A stretch of DNA of 64,000 nucleotides, from the NCBI RefSeq assembly GCF_004102045.2, contig NZ_CP029684.2, positions 1,550,001-1,614,000 of the forward strand. Direction: 5' to 3'. Positions 55,146 through 62,681 of the stretch are shown here, piece after piece. The DNA is from Oenococcus sicerae. Its GTDB lineage: Bacteria; Bacillota; Bacilli; Lactobacillales; Lactobacillaceae. A program made the position numbers and the translations under genes. The notes below the pieces were generated by a model. It saw nothing but the letters and a program-made list of their open reading frames with translations. It was not told where the DNA came from and searched no databases. Each line of letters begins with the position of its first letter. Positions within the stretch are counted from its first letter, which is position 1.

Positions 55146-56606
55146 TTAATTGTTTAAAGACGCCAGCAAGGACTCAAAATTAGAAAAGCTTCGCATCGAG
55201 TACCAATTTTTCAAATATTCCTCAGCTTGAGTAAAGAAAATACTTTGGTTTGAAAAATTTAGATCATGGTCAAGTAGATCCGAAAAACCTTTGCCGACAT
55301 CAAAAATAAATAAATCATAATTTTTTGAAAATTCCCGCTCCGTGACGAAAAAACTATCCAAATCAGTAATACCGATTGCAGGAAAATTATAAACCTTCAC
55401 TGCCTGCTTGTAATAATCAAAATCAGTTGCTGGATCCTGATCAGTAAAAAGACTGAAAAGCTGCTCAGGAAAACCATTAACTAGTTCATGCAAATAGCCA
55501 GTCTTTGTTTCGGCTAACCAAGTTAAAATTCTGAGTTTTGCCAATTGGCGAGTCGGACTTTCTTCGATACTTAAGCTTTCATTAAATTTGTTCAGGTCGA
55601 CAAAATCCTTGCGCGTGATCGGAATGGCAAAACGATCCTTATGAGCGGCCAGCATCACTTGAGATTTTTGGAAAAGCAGTTTTCTTCTTTGAACGTTTTC
55701 TTCGATGATCAGTACTCTTGCGGACTTCTCGGCAAGCTGGTCGGCCAACAGCAAGTAAGCATTGCTTTTTCCAAATCTTGGCCGTGAAAAAACCGAATAA
55801 GCATTAATTTTTTTATTTGCGATCTTAGACTGAAAAATATTAGCAAATGTCTCTTGTCGAGGTCGTAAGATCGGCGATGGCAGGACTTTTTTATTCGAGA
55901 ATTGTTTTTTATCTGAAATCCAATCCAGCAGCTGTTTTTTCGTAGCCGGTAAAACCGTGGGTGTTTTAAAAGCGAAGGGATCGTGATGCGCAGTCTGTGC
56001 CTGTCCCTTGGCAAAAGAAAAAATTTTTTCCGTATTCCCGAGTAAACTGGCAGAATGGTCAAGCAAAGTTGCTAGTGTTTGGACCGGCAGCTGATCGATC
56101 TGTTCGTGGATCTTTAAAAATAATTGAGCCGTTGCATGGGCATCCTGATCAGCACGATGGTGACGCGGCAATTTAATACCCAAATGTTGGACCAGCTCAT
56201 CTAACTTATAACTAGGTATCGTCGGAAAAATAATTTGTGCTAGCTGAACCGTATCAACATACTCGACTCGCAAACGATGCATTTTAATTCGCGTAAATTC
56301 GCCATTCAAGTAGGGAAAATCGTAACGAACATTGTGCGCCACAAAAACAGCTTCAGATAATTGATCATGAATCATGGCCGCCAGATCTTCAAAGTATGGT
56401 GCATCTTGAACATCTTCATTTTTAATTCCTGTCAAATCAACGATTTGATTCGGAATTTTCACACCAGGATTGACCATTGTTTGAAAATTATTAATGATTT
56501 TCCATTTTTTAACAAAACTGATGCCAATTTGAATGATATGGCCGTCCTCTTTAAAGGGTGCGGTCGTCTCGAGATCCACAATTGCAAAAGTTGAATTTTC
56601 ATCCAT
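55146..56606 (-). CDS. Truncated DinG-like protein: exonuclease domain with vestigial helicase
   Basis: A 486-residue protein. Residues 1-175 are a DEDD 3'-5' exonuclease of the DnaQ/epsilon type (AIVDLETTAPF, VFVAHNVRYDFPYLN, HHRADQDAHATAQL). The rest aligns in position with the DinG helicase but the Walker A looks lost (RPRFGKSNAYLL), the DEAH box reads FIFDVGKG, and the second helicase domain is missing. Full DinG has about 900 residues. It lies upstream of ypmB as dinG does in Bacillus, so it is a shrunken dinG. It is divergent from mvk. Confidence 0.8.
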   Translation of the reverse strand: MDENSTFAIVDLETTAPFKEDGHIIQIGISFVKKWKIINNFQTMVNPGVKIPNQIVDLTGIKNEDVQDAPYFEDLAAMIHDQLSEAVFVAHNVRYDFPYLNGEFTRIKMHRLRVEYVDTVQLAQIIFPTIPSYKLDELVQHLGIKLPRHHRADQDAHATAQLFLKIHEQIDQLPVQTLATLLDHSASLLGNTEKIFSFAKGQAQTAHHDPFAFKTPTVLPATKKQLLDWISDKKQFSNKKVLPSPILRPRQETFANIFQSKIANKKINAYSVFSRPRFGKSNAYLLLADQLAEKSARVLIIEENVQRRKLLFQKSQVMLAAHKDRFAIPITRKDFVDLNKFNESLSIEESPTRQLAKLRILTWLAETKTGYLHELVNGFPEQLFSLFTDQDPATDFDYYKQAVKVYNFPAIGITDLDSFFVTEREFSKNYDLFIFDVGKGFSDLLDHDLNFSNQSIFFTQAEEYLKNWYSMRSFSNFESLLASLNN

Positions 56607-56642
56607 CTACAAAATTTTACCTTTTTTACTACAATTAGTATT
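56607..56642. promoter_or_regulatory. Divergent -10 boxes, dinG-like / mvk
   Basis: TAAAAT on the minus strand (56614-56619) is 7 bases from the dinG-like ATG; TACAAT on the plus strand (56630-56635) is 7 bases from the mvk ATG. Neither start has a ribosome binding site at normal spacing. Confidence 0.5.
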
Positions 56643-57563
56643 ATGAATTTCGGTTTTGGACAAGCACACGCTAAAGCACACCTTCTCGGAGAGCACTCCG
56701 TTGTTTACGGATATCCGGCTATTATCGCCCCTTTATTAAGTCTCAGCACAAAAGCTGAGGTCATTGATTCAGATAAAACATTAATTGAGACTGATAACTT
56801 TTCTGGAACAATGTTCCAGCTCAACTACCGTTTTAGCGGTATCTATAGCCTTTTGACTGAATTGTTAAATTTCTTTGAAGAACCCGATCTCACTTTTAAA
56901 TTACATATCAAATCCAATATTCCGTCAAAAAAAGGACTTGGTTCTTCAGCTGCCTACGCAGTGGCTATCGTCAAGGCTTTTTGCGATTATTTTGATTATG
57001 ATTACTCAGATGAGGAAGTTTTCAAAATTGCTCAAATTTCCGAAAACAAGAATCATGGTCGATCGTCCGGCGGTGATACCTATGCCGTGATGGCTGAAGG
57101 GCCGATCTTTTTTGACACGAATAAAGACGCAACCATCCTAAAACTCGATACAAAAGCTTATATTGTTGTGGCCGATTCAGGAACAGCCGGTTTAACCTCC
57201 CAAGCTGTCCAACTCGTCGCTGATAATTACGAAAAAGATCCAGAAACATTCGGCAATTATTTTAAACAGATGGGTGCGATCGCTGAAAAAGGCCGCGAGG
57301 AGATTATTGCTGACGATTTAAAAGATTTCGGTCGATTAATGACTGAGAACCAAAATCTACTGGCAAAATTAGGTGTTTCAACTCCTTATCTTGAACGACT
57401 GATTAAAATTGCCTTAAATAATGGTGCTCTCGGTGCCAAATTGACTGGTGGCGGTCTTGGCGGCAGTATTGTTGCCCTGACAGACACCGAAGCAAAAGCC
57501 GCCGAGATTAAAAAAGCCTTAAATAAGGCCGGTGCGCCCGAAAGCTGGATCTCAAAAATATAA
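56643..57563 (+). CDS. mvk: Mevalonate kinase
   Basis: A 306-residue GHMP kinase that phosphorylates mevalonate. Motifs are AHLLGEHSVVYGYPAI, the ATP loop KKGLGSSAAYAVA, and KLTGGGLGGSIVAL. First gene of the mevalonate operon mvk-mvaD-mvaK2-fni, which supplies prenyl units for cell-wall carriers and both quinone systems here. Confidence 0.95.
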   Translation: MNFGFGQAHAKAHLLGEHSVVYGYPAIIAPLLSLSTKAEVIDSDKTLIETDNFSGTMFQLNYRFSGIYSLLTELLNFFEEPDLTFKLHIKSNIPSKKGLGSSAAYAVAIVKAFCDYFDYDYSDEEVFKIAQISENKNHGRSSGGDTYAVMAEGPIFFDTNKDATILKLDTKAYIVVADSGTAGLTSQAVQLVADNYEKDPETFGNYFKQMGAIAEKGREEIIADDLKDFGRLMTENQNLLAKLGVSTPYLERLIKIALNNGALGAKLTGGGLGGSIVALTDTEAKAAEIKKALNKAGAPESWISKI

Positions 57564-58507
57564 TGTCTAAGGCTCGTGCTTACACAAATATAGCCCTGAT
57601 TAAATATTGGGGTAAAAGCGATCCGCTTTGGAATCTGCCAACGACTGGCTCGATCGGTCTGACTTTGGACCAGCTTTATACAGAGACCAGTGCCAAGATA
57701 AATGATGACTTAAAACAAGATTATTTTATGTTGAATGGTCAAAAGACGCAAAATTTAAAAGTTATGAAAGTCATGAATTTTTTGCGAGATCTAACTGGTG
57801 ATCGTCATTTTGTCGAAATCTTCAGCGAAAATCATGTGCCCACTGCCGCCGGTCTAGCTTCATCAGCTTCAGGCTTTGCTGCCCTCGCTATGGCCGCTAG
57901 TCAGGCCTTCGGCCTATCTTTGGATCGAAAAGAACTCTCGACGATCGCACGTCTGGGCTCCGGATCAGCCAGCCGTTCGGTTTTTGGCGGCTTCTCCATC
58001 TGGCATGCCGGCCATGATCATGACAGTTCTTTTGCCGAAAGTATTTTAGATCCACTGAATTTTGATATCCGCGTGATCGATATTTTAGCTGATAAATCAA
58101 CAAAAAAAATCTCGTCCAGTCAAGGCATGCAATTAGCCCAAAGTGCCCCGAACTATGCCGCTTGGTGTTCAAACAGTCAAAAGCAGATTGATGATATGCT
58201 GGCTGCAATTGCTAACAGCGATCTGGAAAAAATCGGCTTGATCGCTGAGAAAAACGCACTAGCCATGCATGAATTAAATCGAACAGCTATACAAGCTTTT
58301 GATTATTTCACACAAAATACGCGTGACATCATTGCGGCCACGAAAAAGCTATACAACAGCGGCACACTGGCTTTTGCAACGATTGATGCCGGCCCCAATG
58401 TCAAAGTGATCACAAATAGTGAAAATCAAAGCACCGTTATTGAAACGCTCAAAAATTATGGTGAAATTTTGGTCCAAAAAGCAGGTCCAGGTGTCACTAA
58501 TGTGTGA
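57563..58507 (+). CDS. mvaD: Diphosphomevalonate decarboxylase
   Basis: A 314-residue GHMP-fold enzyme making isopentenyl diphosphate. Motifs are NIALIKYWGKSDPLWNLP at the N terminus, AAGLASSASGFAAL, and IDAGPNVKVI. Its ATG overlaps the mvk stop (TAATG). Confidence 0.95.
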   Translation: MSKARAYTNIALIKYWGKSDPLWNLPTTGSIGLTLDQLYTETSAKINDDLKQDYFMLNGQKTQNLKVMKVMNFLRDLTGDRHFVEIFSENHVPTAAGLASSASGFAALAMAASQAFGLSLDRKELSTIARLGSGSASRSVFGGFSIWHAGHDHDSSFAESILDPLNFDIRVIDILADKSTKKISSSQGMQLAQSAPNYAAWCSNSQKQIDDMLAAIANSDLEKIGLIAEKNALAMHELNRTAIQAFDYFTQNTRDIIAATKKLYNSGTLAFATIDAGPNVKVITNSENQSTVIETLKNYGEILVQKAGPGVTNV

Positions 58508-59249
58508 GTTCAAGATTCCCGGAAAATTAATGCTGGCCGGCGAGTATGCGGTTACTGTACCTGGACATTTAGCGATCGTCTTCGCGATCGATCGTTTTAT
58601 ATCAAAAAAAGGCTCGCAGCTAGTCAACAAAAAAGGCATTAAATATGGCCTCGGATCATCAGGCGCCTATGCTGTTTTCAAAACAAAAAGCCAGTATCCA
58701 GCACTTTTAGATGATGCTCTTTTTAAAAAATCGCTCCAGTTGTCTCGGCAAACACAAATCCAAAACTCCGGCGCCGATATCGCTGCTTCAACATTTAGCG
58801 GACTGCTTATCTACCAAAATGGCCATCTGCCAAAAAGCTTGTTGTTTCCAAATAATTGGCAGCTGCTGGTCGGTTGGACAGGCACACCGGCAGTTACGAG
58901 CGAATTAGTTAAGATAAATCAGCTTTCCGAAAATTTTTTGGCCCAATCAGATCTGATCGTTCAAAACATGATCGCTGCCATTCGTGAGCAGAATTTTGAT
59001 CTCTTTAGTCAGCAACTCATCTTGGCTGAAAAAAATTTAGAAACTTTAAAAGGCGTCTTAACTGATAAGCTGGCTAAAGCCATTCAAATCGCCAGACAGT
59101 TCGATGTCGCAGCCAAAATATCCGGTGCTGGTGGTGGTGACAACGTGATCGCTTTTGCTCAAGACAAAAAAATCGTCGACAAAATCAAACAAGATTGGCG
59201 AAAAGCCGGCATCATTCCGCTAGATTTGCACGTATACTATAAAAAGTGA
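58500..59249 (+). CDS. mvaK2: Phosphomevalonate kinase, very short form
   Basis: A 249-residue GHMP kinase; typical MvaK2 is 330-370. It keeps the N-terminal IPGKLMLAGEYAVTVPGHLA, the ATP loop KYGLGSSGAYAV, and the C-terminal KISGAGGGDNVIA. The roughly 50-60 residues that normally lie between the first strand and the ATP loop are reduced to a few, and other loops are shorter. Start at ATG 58500 overlaps mvaD by 8 bases; the frame is open to 58419 inside mvaD. It should still complete the pathway, as no other kinase is present. Confidence 0.85.
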   Translation: MCEFKIPGKLMLAGEYAVTVPGHLAIVFAIDRFISKKGSQLVNKKGIKYGLGSSGAYAVFKTKSQYPALLDDALFKKSLQLSRQTQIQNSGADIAASTFSGLLIYQNGHLPKSLLFPNNWQLLVGWTGTPAVTSELVKINQLSENFLAQSDLIVQNMIAAIREQNFDLFSQQLILAEKNLETLKGVLTDKLAKAIQIARQFDVAAKISGAGGGDNVIAFAQDKKIVDKIKQDWRKAGIIPLDLHVYYKK

Positions 59250-60364
59250 CTGATAACTCAAAAAAAATTGAATCCGCTCATGCCCACCGTAAAGATGAAC
59301 ATTTAAGCTTAGTCATCTGGCAATGGCGGCATATTCTGCCCTACAGCGGTCTACAGTTTGTTCGTTTAGATCGGCCAGTGCTACCGAATATCAGAACAGA
59401 CCAGGTTGATCATTCGGTTGACCTTTTTGGTAGACATTTTGACTGGCCCTTTTACATTGAGGCTATGACTGGTGGCAGTTTGAGGACTGGTGTCATCAAC
59501 CAAAAACTGGCTGCGATTGCAAAAAAATACCACTTAGCAATGGCTGTCGGCTCAGAATCGATCGCCATCAGCGAGAAAGAGGCAATTAGTTCTTTTTCAG
59601 TCGTTCGCGAGACAAATCCCGAGGGTTTTATTTTTGCCAACATTGGTGCCGGTCATTCATTGGACGATGCTAAAGAAGCTGTCAAGATCGTTGACGCCAA
59701 CGCCTTGGAAATACACATTAATGCTGTTCAAGAATTATCAATGAATGAGGGCGATCGAGATTTTAGTGCTTGGAAAAATAACATCGCTAAAATTATTGAG
59801 CAGGTTCAAGTACCTGTGATCATTAAAGAGGTCGGATTTGGTATGTCAAAAAGTGCTATCAAGGATCTAGCAGACCTCCATCCAGCCGCGATCAATATCG
59901 CTGGTGCCGGCGGCACCGATTTCGGTCGTATCGAAGAAGCACGAAATCGGGAATCATTGTGGGAAACAGCTGATCAAAATAATTTTGCAAGCGACGAGGA
60001 CAAAAAAGAAGCTATCGAAGCAGAAGATGACCTGGATTTTCAAAGTGTTTTGACTAGCAACACAAACCTAGGCATTAGCACAAGCGAATCGCTGCGCTTT
60101 GCCAAGCAAGCTAATACAGCTCTGCCGATCATTGCAAACGGCGGCATCACAAATTCATTGGAAGTTTTTAACGCCATGGCACTTGGTGCTAAAATGGCGG
60201 GTATTGCTGGATATTTTCTTTTTCAATTAAGCAAAAATAATCTTGAACATACGATTGAAAGCTGGCAAAAACAGCTGCCGCTCCTTTATGCCATTTACGG
60301 TGCTGCTAATAGTTTTCAGATCAGCCAGTTAAAAGAAATTGATCCCTACGACTCGCTCAATTGA
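59246..60364 (+). CDS. fni: Type II isopentenyl-diphosphate isomerase
   Basis: A 372-residue FMN enzyme interconverting IPP and DMAPP. Motifs are RKDEHL, FYIEAMTGGS, NIAGAGGTDF, and IANGGITNSLEV. It starts with GTG at 59246, overlapping mvaK2 by 4 bases. Its 3' end overlaps the converging rsmF by 19 bases. Confidence 0.94.
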   Translation: MTDNSKKIESAHAHRKDEHLSLVIWQWRHILPYSGLQFVRLDRPVLPNIRTDQVDHSVDLFGRHFDWPFYIEAMTGGSLRTGVINQKLAAIAKKYHLAMAVGSESIAISEKEAISSFSVVRETNPEGFIFANIGAGHSLDDAKEAVKIVDANALEIHINAVQELSMNEGDRDFSAWKNNIAKIIEQVQVPVIIKEVGFGMSKSAIKDLADLHPAAINIAGAGGTDFGRIEEARNRESLWETADQNNFASDEDKKEAIEAEDDLDFQSVLTSNTNLGISTSESLRFAKQANTALPIIANGGITNSLEVFNAMALGAKMAGIAGYFLFQLSKNNLEHTIESWQKQLPLLYAIYGAANSFQISQLKEIDPYDSLN

Positions 60365-61726
60365 GCATGGATCAGTTTTCGCAGACCTTTGGGATAAAAA
60401 TTTTTAATCATGTGATCCGAGTAACGGCCAAAACCAATGCCGTTATTTTTTTTTGTCATCAAAACCCAGCCTTTTTTCAAGATGGTTTTTGGTTGTGTGA
60501 TGACGTCGCCATGAACGAACTGACGCAATTCAGTATCAGAAAGTTCATAGGACTGCGAAAAATTATCCTTCGACAAACTGAGAGCAAGTGAATGGGCAGG
60601 CAAAAAACGTTTGTTTTTTAATTCAGCGATCTGCAGCCCCAAGCGCAGTACTTTAAGTCCTTTGATCTCTGGACAATTTTGTGGAAACAAATAAAAATAA
60701 GCACCAAATTGGTAGATGTTTCGCATTGGCAAACTTAAATCAAGACTAGTTAAAAATTCTGATAACAGCCGCTGCTCGTTTTGCTTTAAATTACTGATTA
60801 ATTGGCTGCTGCTGGCTTCTGGGATATGAGACTTAGTCTTGACCAGCCTAGCGACAAAATGCCCTTCTCCATTGATTTTGTCCGGCCATAGACGCGCTGC
60901 TTTGGATAAAGTTTTATTACCATCTGCCCAATCTGGTCGGCCGTCTTCGATGCCGGCTGTTTTTTGAATATCAGACAACTGAAATTCGGGATAATGAGTC
61001 AACAGCCAACTCATGATCTGTTCATCTTCTTCGGGAGCGAAAGTACAAGTCGAATAGATCAGCTGCCCGCCAGGACGCAGCATAGCGACAGTCGAACGCA
61101 AAATTTCGCGCTGACGGTCCGCACATTCCTGGTTGTAGCCAGTATGCCAATATTGAACAGCCTGATGATCTTTTCGAAACATGCCTTCACCGCTGCAAGG
61201 CGCATCCAACAAAATTTTATCAAAATAATTAACAAAGCGGGTTGCTAGATCATCAGGTCGATGATTCGTGACCAAACAATTTGTGATACCAGACCTTTCA
61301 ACGTTTTCGCTCAAAATCTTAGCACGACCAAAATTGATCTCGTTAGCAACTAATAAGCCCCGATTCTGCATATCGGCAGCTATTTGTGTTGTTTTGCCGC
61401 CTGGGGCAGCAGCGAGATCCAAAATTTTTTCTCCGGGCTGGGCATCAACGACCCTAGCAACAAATTGTGCACTAGCCTCTTGTGAATAAGCAGCACCAGT
61501 TAAAAAAGCAGTTGATTCGCCAAAAATTTTGCCATAATGACCAAAATCAGCATTCCAAGAAACTTGAGGCAGCTTGCCCAGCTGTTTAAAGTGGCTGATA
61601 TCTTTCAAAGGATTTAAGCGAAAAGCATTCACCGAATTCAGATTAAAGCTGCGAAAAAAAAACGTCAGCTTGATCGCCCAGCAGATCTCGATATTTCTCA
61701 ACAAATTCTTTGGGTAACTCAAGCAT
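60346..61726 (-). pseudogene. rsmF: RsmF-like rRNA cytosine methyltransferase, frameshifted at an A9/T9 tract
   Basis: A NOL1/NOP2/sun-type m5C methyltransferase with KILDLAAAPGGKTTQIAA, LLDAPCSGEGMFRK (catalytic Cys) and IYSTCTFAPEEDE. The canonical N terminus is encoded in another frame from the ATG at 61726 (MLELPKEFVEKYRDLLGDQA). It joins the main frame (RSFNLNSVNAFRLNP) only if one T is removed from a run of nine (A9 on the plus strand, 61654-61662). The rest is intact to the C-terminal RNA-binding part. In-frame initiation at a TTG at 61722 is possible but gives a foreign N terminus. Confidence 0.82.
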
Positions 61727-62681
61727 GCAAGCAGTCCTCGATCAAAGGCAGCAGCACCTTAGCAGCTTGTTCGTGTCCGGCGACGCTCAAATGAACAGCA
61801 TCCGTTCTTTGGAAGTGCCAATCATGATTGCTAATTAAAGTCACTCTGTCATTATTCGGAATGACCTTTCGAAAAACAGCTGCAAAATTGCCATTAAAAG
61901 GTTCGACAAAAATAATTTTTGAATCGTGAAAACGTTTCGTAAGCTCACGGAGCAGTACTTTCAATGAAAAAGTAAACTCTTGTTCGCTAGCGGCAGCATC
62001 ATTACTGCCTAAATTAACGATGACGGCGGCTATTTTTGCCTGGTGATCAATTGGCCGCGGCAAGTTTAAAGCAGCGTACCAAATAAAATCAATCGCAGTT
62101 GGCGGACAAATTTTGGCCCTTTGCGTCAGACCGCTGCCGCCATAAGCAATACGGTCGTTATTCAGTTGCAGCTTCTCTGAAATTAAAAAATCCCAGCTTT
62201 TGTCTGGACGATGAGCAGACCCGTCGACCACGCCAGCGAGCGTTTTCTGGCCATTTATAATCGAATCGCCAATAAAAACAAGCTCAGCTCGATCAGGAAC
62301 AGCACCAACGAGACTGCCATCGTATTGAATTCCTTTTAGCGTAAATATTTCCGCTAAAGACCAGCTTTCGGCACGCACAAAAGTAATCGCCTGAGTCATG
62401 ATCCGAATCAAATGGTCGCAAGCAGCATCCAGATCCAGCTGAAAATAATCACTATCCAGACTTTGTGAAATAAAAGGGCCGCCGTCAATCGAAAACAAGA
62501 TTCTCGATGGTTGTTTGCCTAAAACATGGCTTGGCCAGTTAAAAAGCAATTTTGAACAGCGATGGCTTTTCAGATAAATTTCTGCACCTAAATTAGTCGA
62601 GATAATTTGTTTGCTAGGCAGATCTTCGATCCAGCCGCCTAAAAAAGCATTTGATTCAATTGTCAGAGGAAAATTAGTCAT
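61719..62681 (-). CDS. SGNH/GDSL hydrolase family protein
   Basis: A 320-residue serine hydrolase. An N-terminal carbohydrate-binding-like beta domain (about 1-125) is followed by an SGNH domain with VFIGDSIINGQ (Ser), VNLGSNDAAAS (Asn block) and DAVHLSVAGHEQA (Asp-His). No signal peptide. It overlaps rsmF by 8 bases and recD2 by 4, so it is cotranscribed. The ester it cleaves is unknown. Confidence 0.85.
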   Translation of the reverse strand: MTNFPLTIESNAFLGGWIEDLPSKQIISTNLGAEIYLKSHRCSKLLFNWPSHVLGKQPSRILFSIDGGPFISQSLDSDYFQLDLDAACDHLIRIMTQAITFVRAESWSLAEIFTLKGIQYDGSLVGAVPDRAELVFIGDSIINGQKTLAGVVDGSAHRPDKSWDFLISEKLQLNNDRIAYGGSGLTQRAKICPPTAIDFIWYAALNLPRPIDHQAKIAAVIVNLGSNDAAASEQEFTFSLKVLLRELTKRFHDSKIIFVEPFNGNFAAVFRKVIPNNDRVTLISNHDWHFQRTDAVHLSVAGHEQAAKVLLPLIEDCLHA

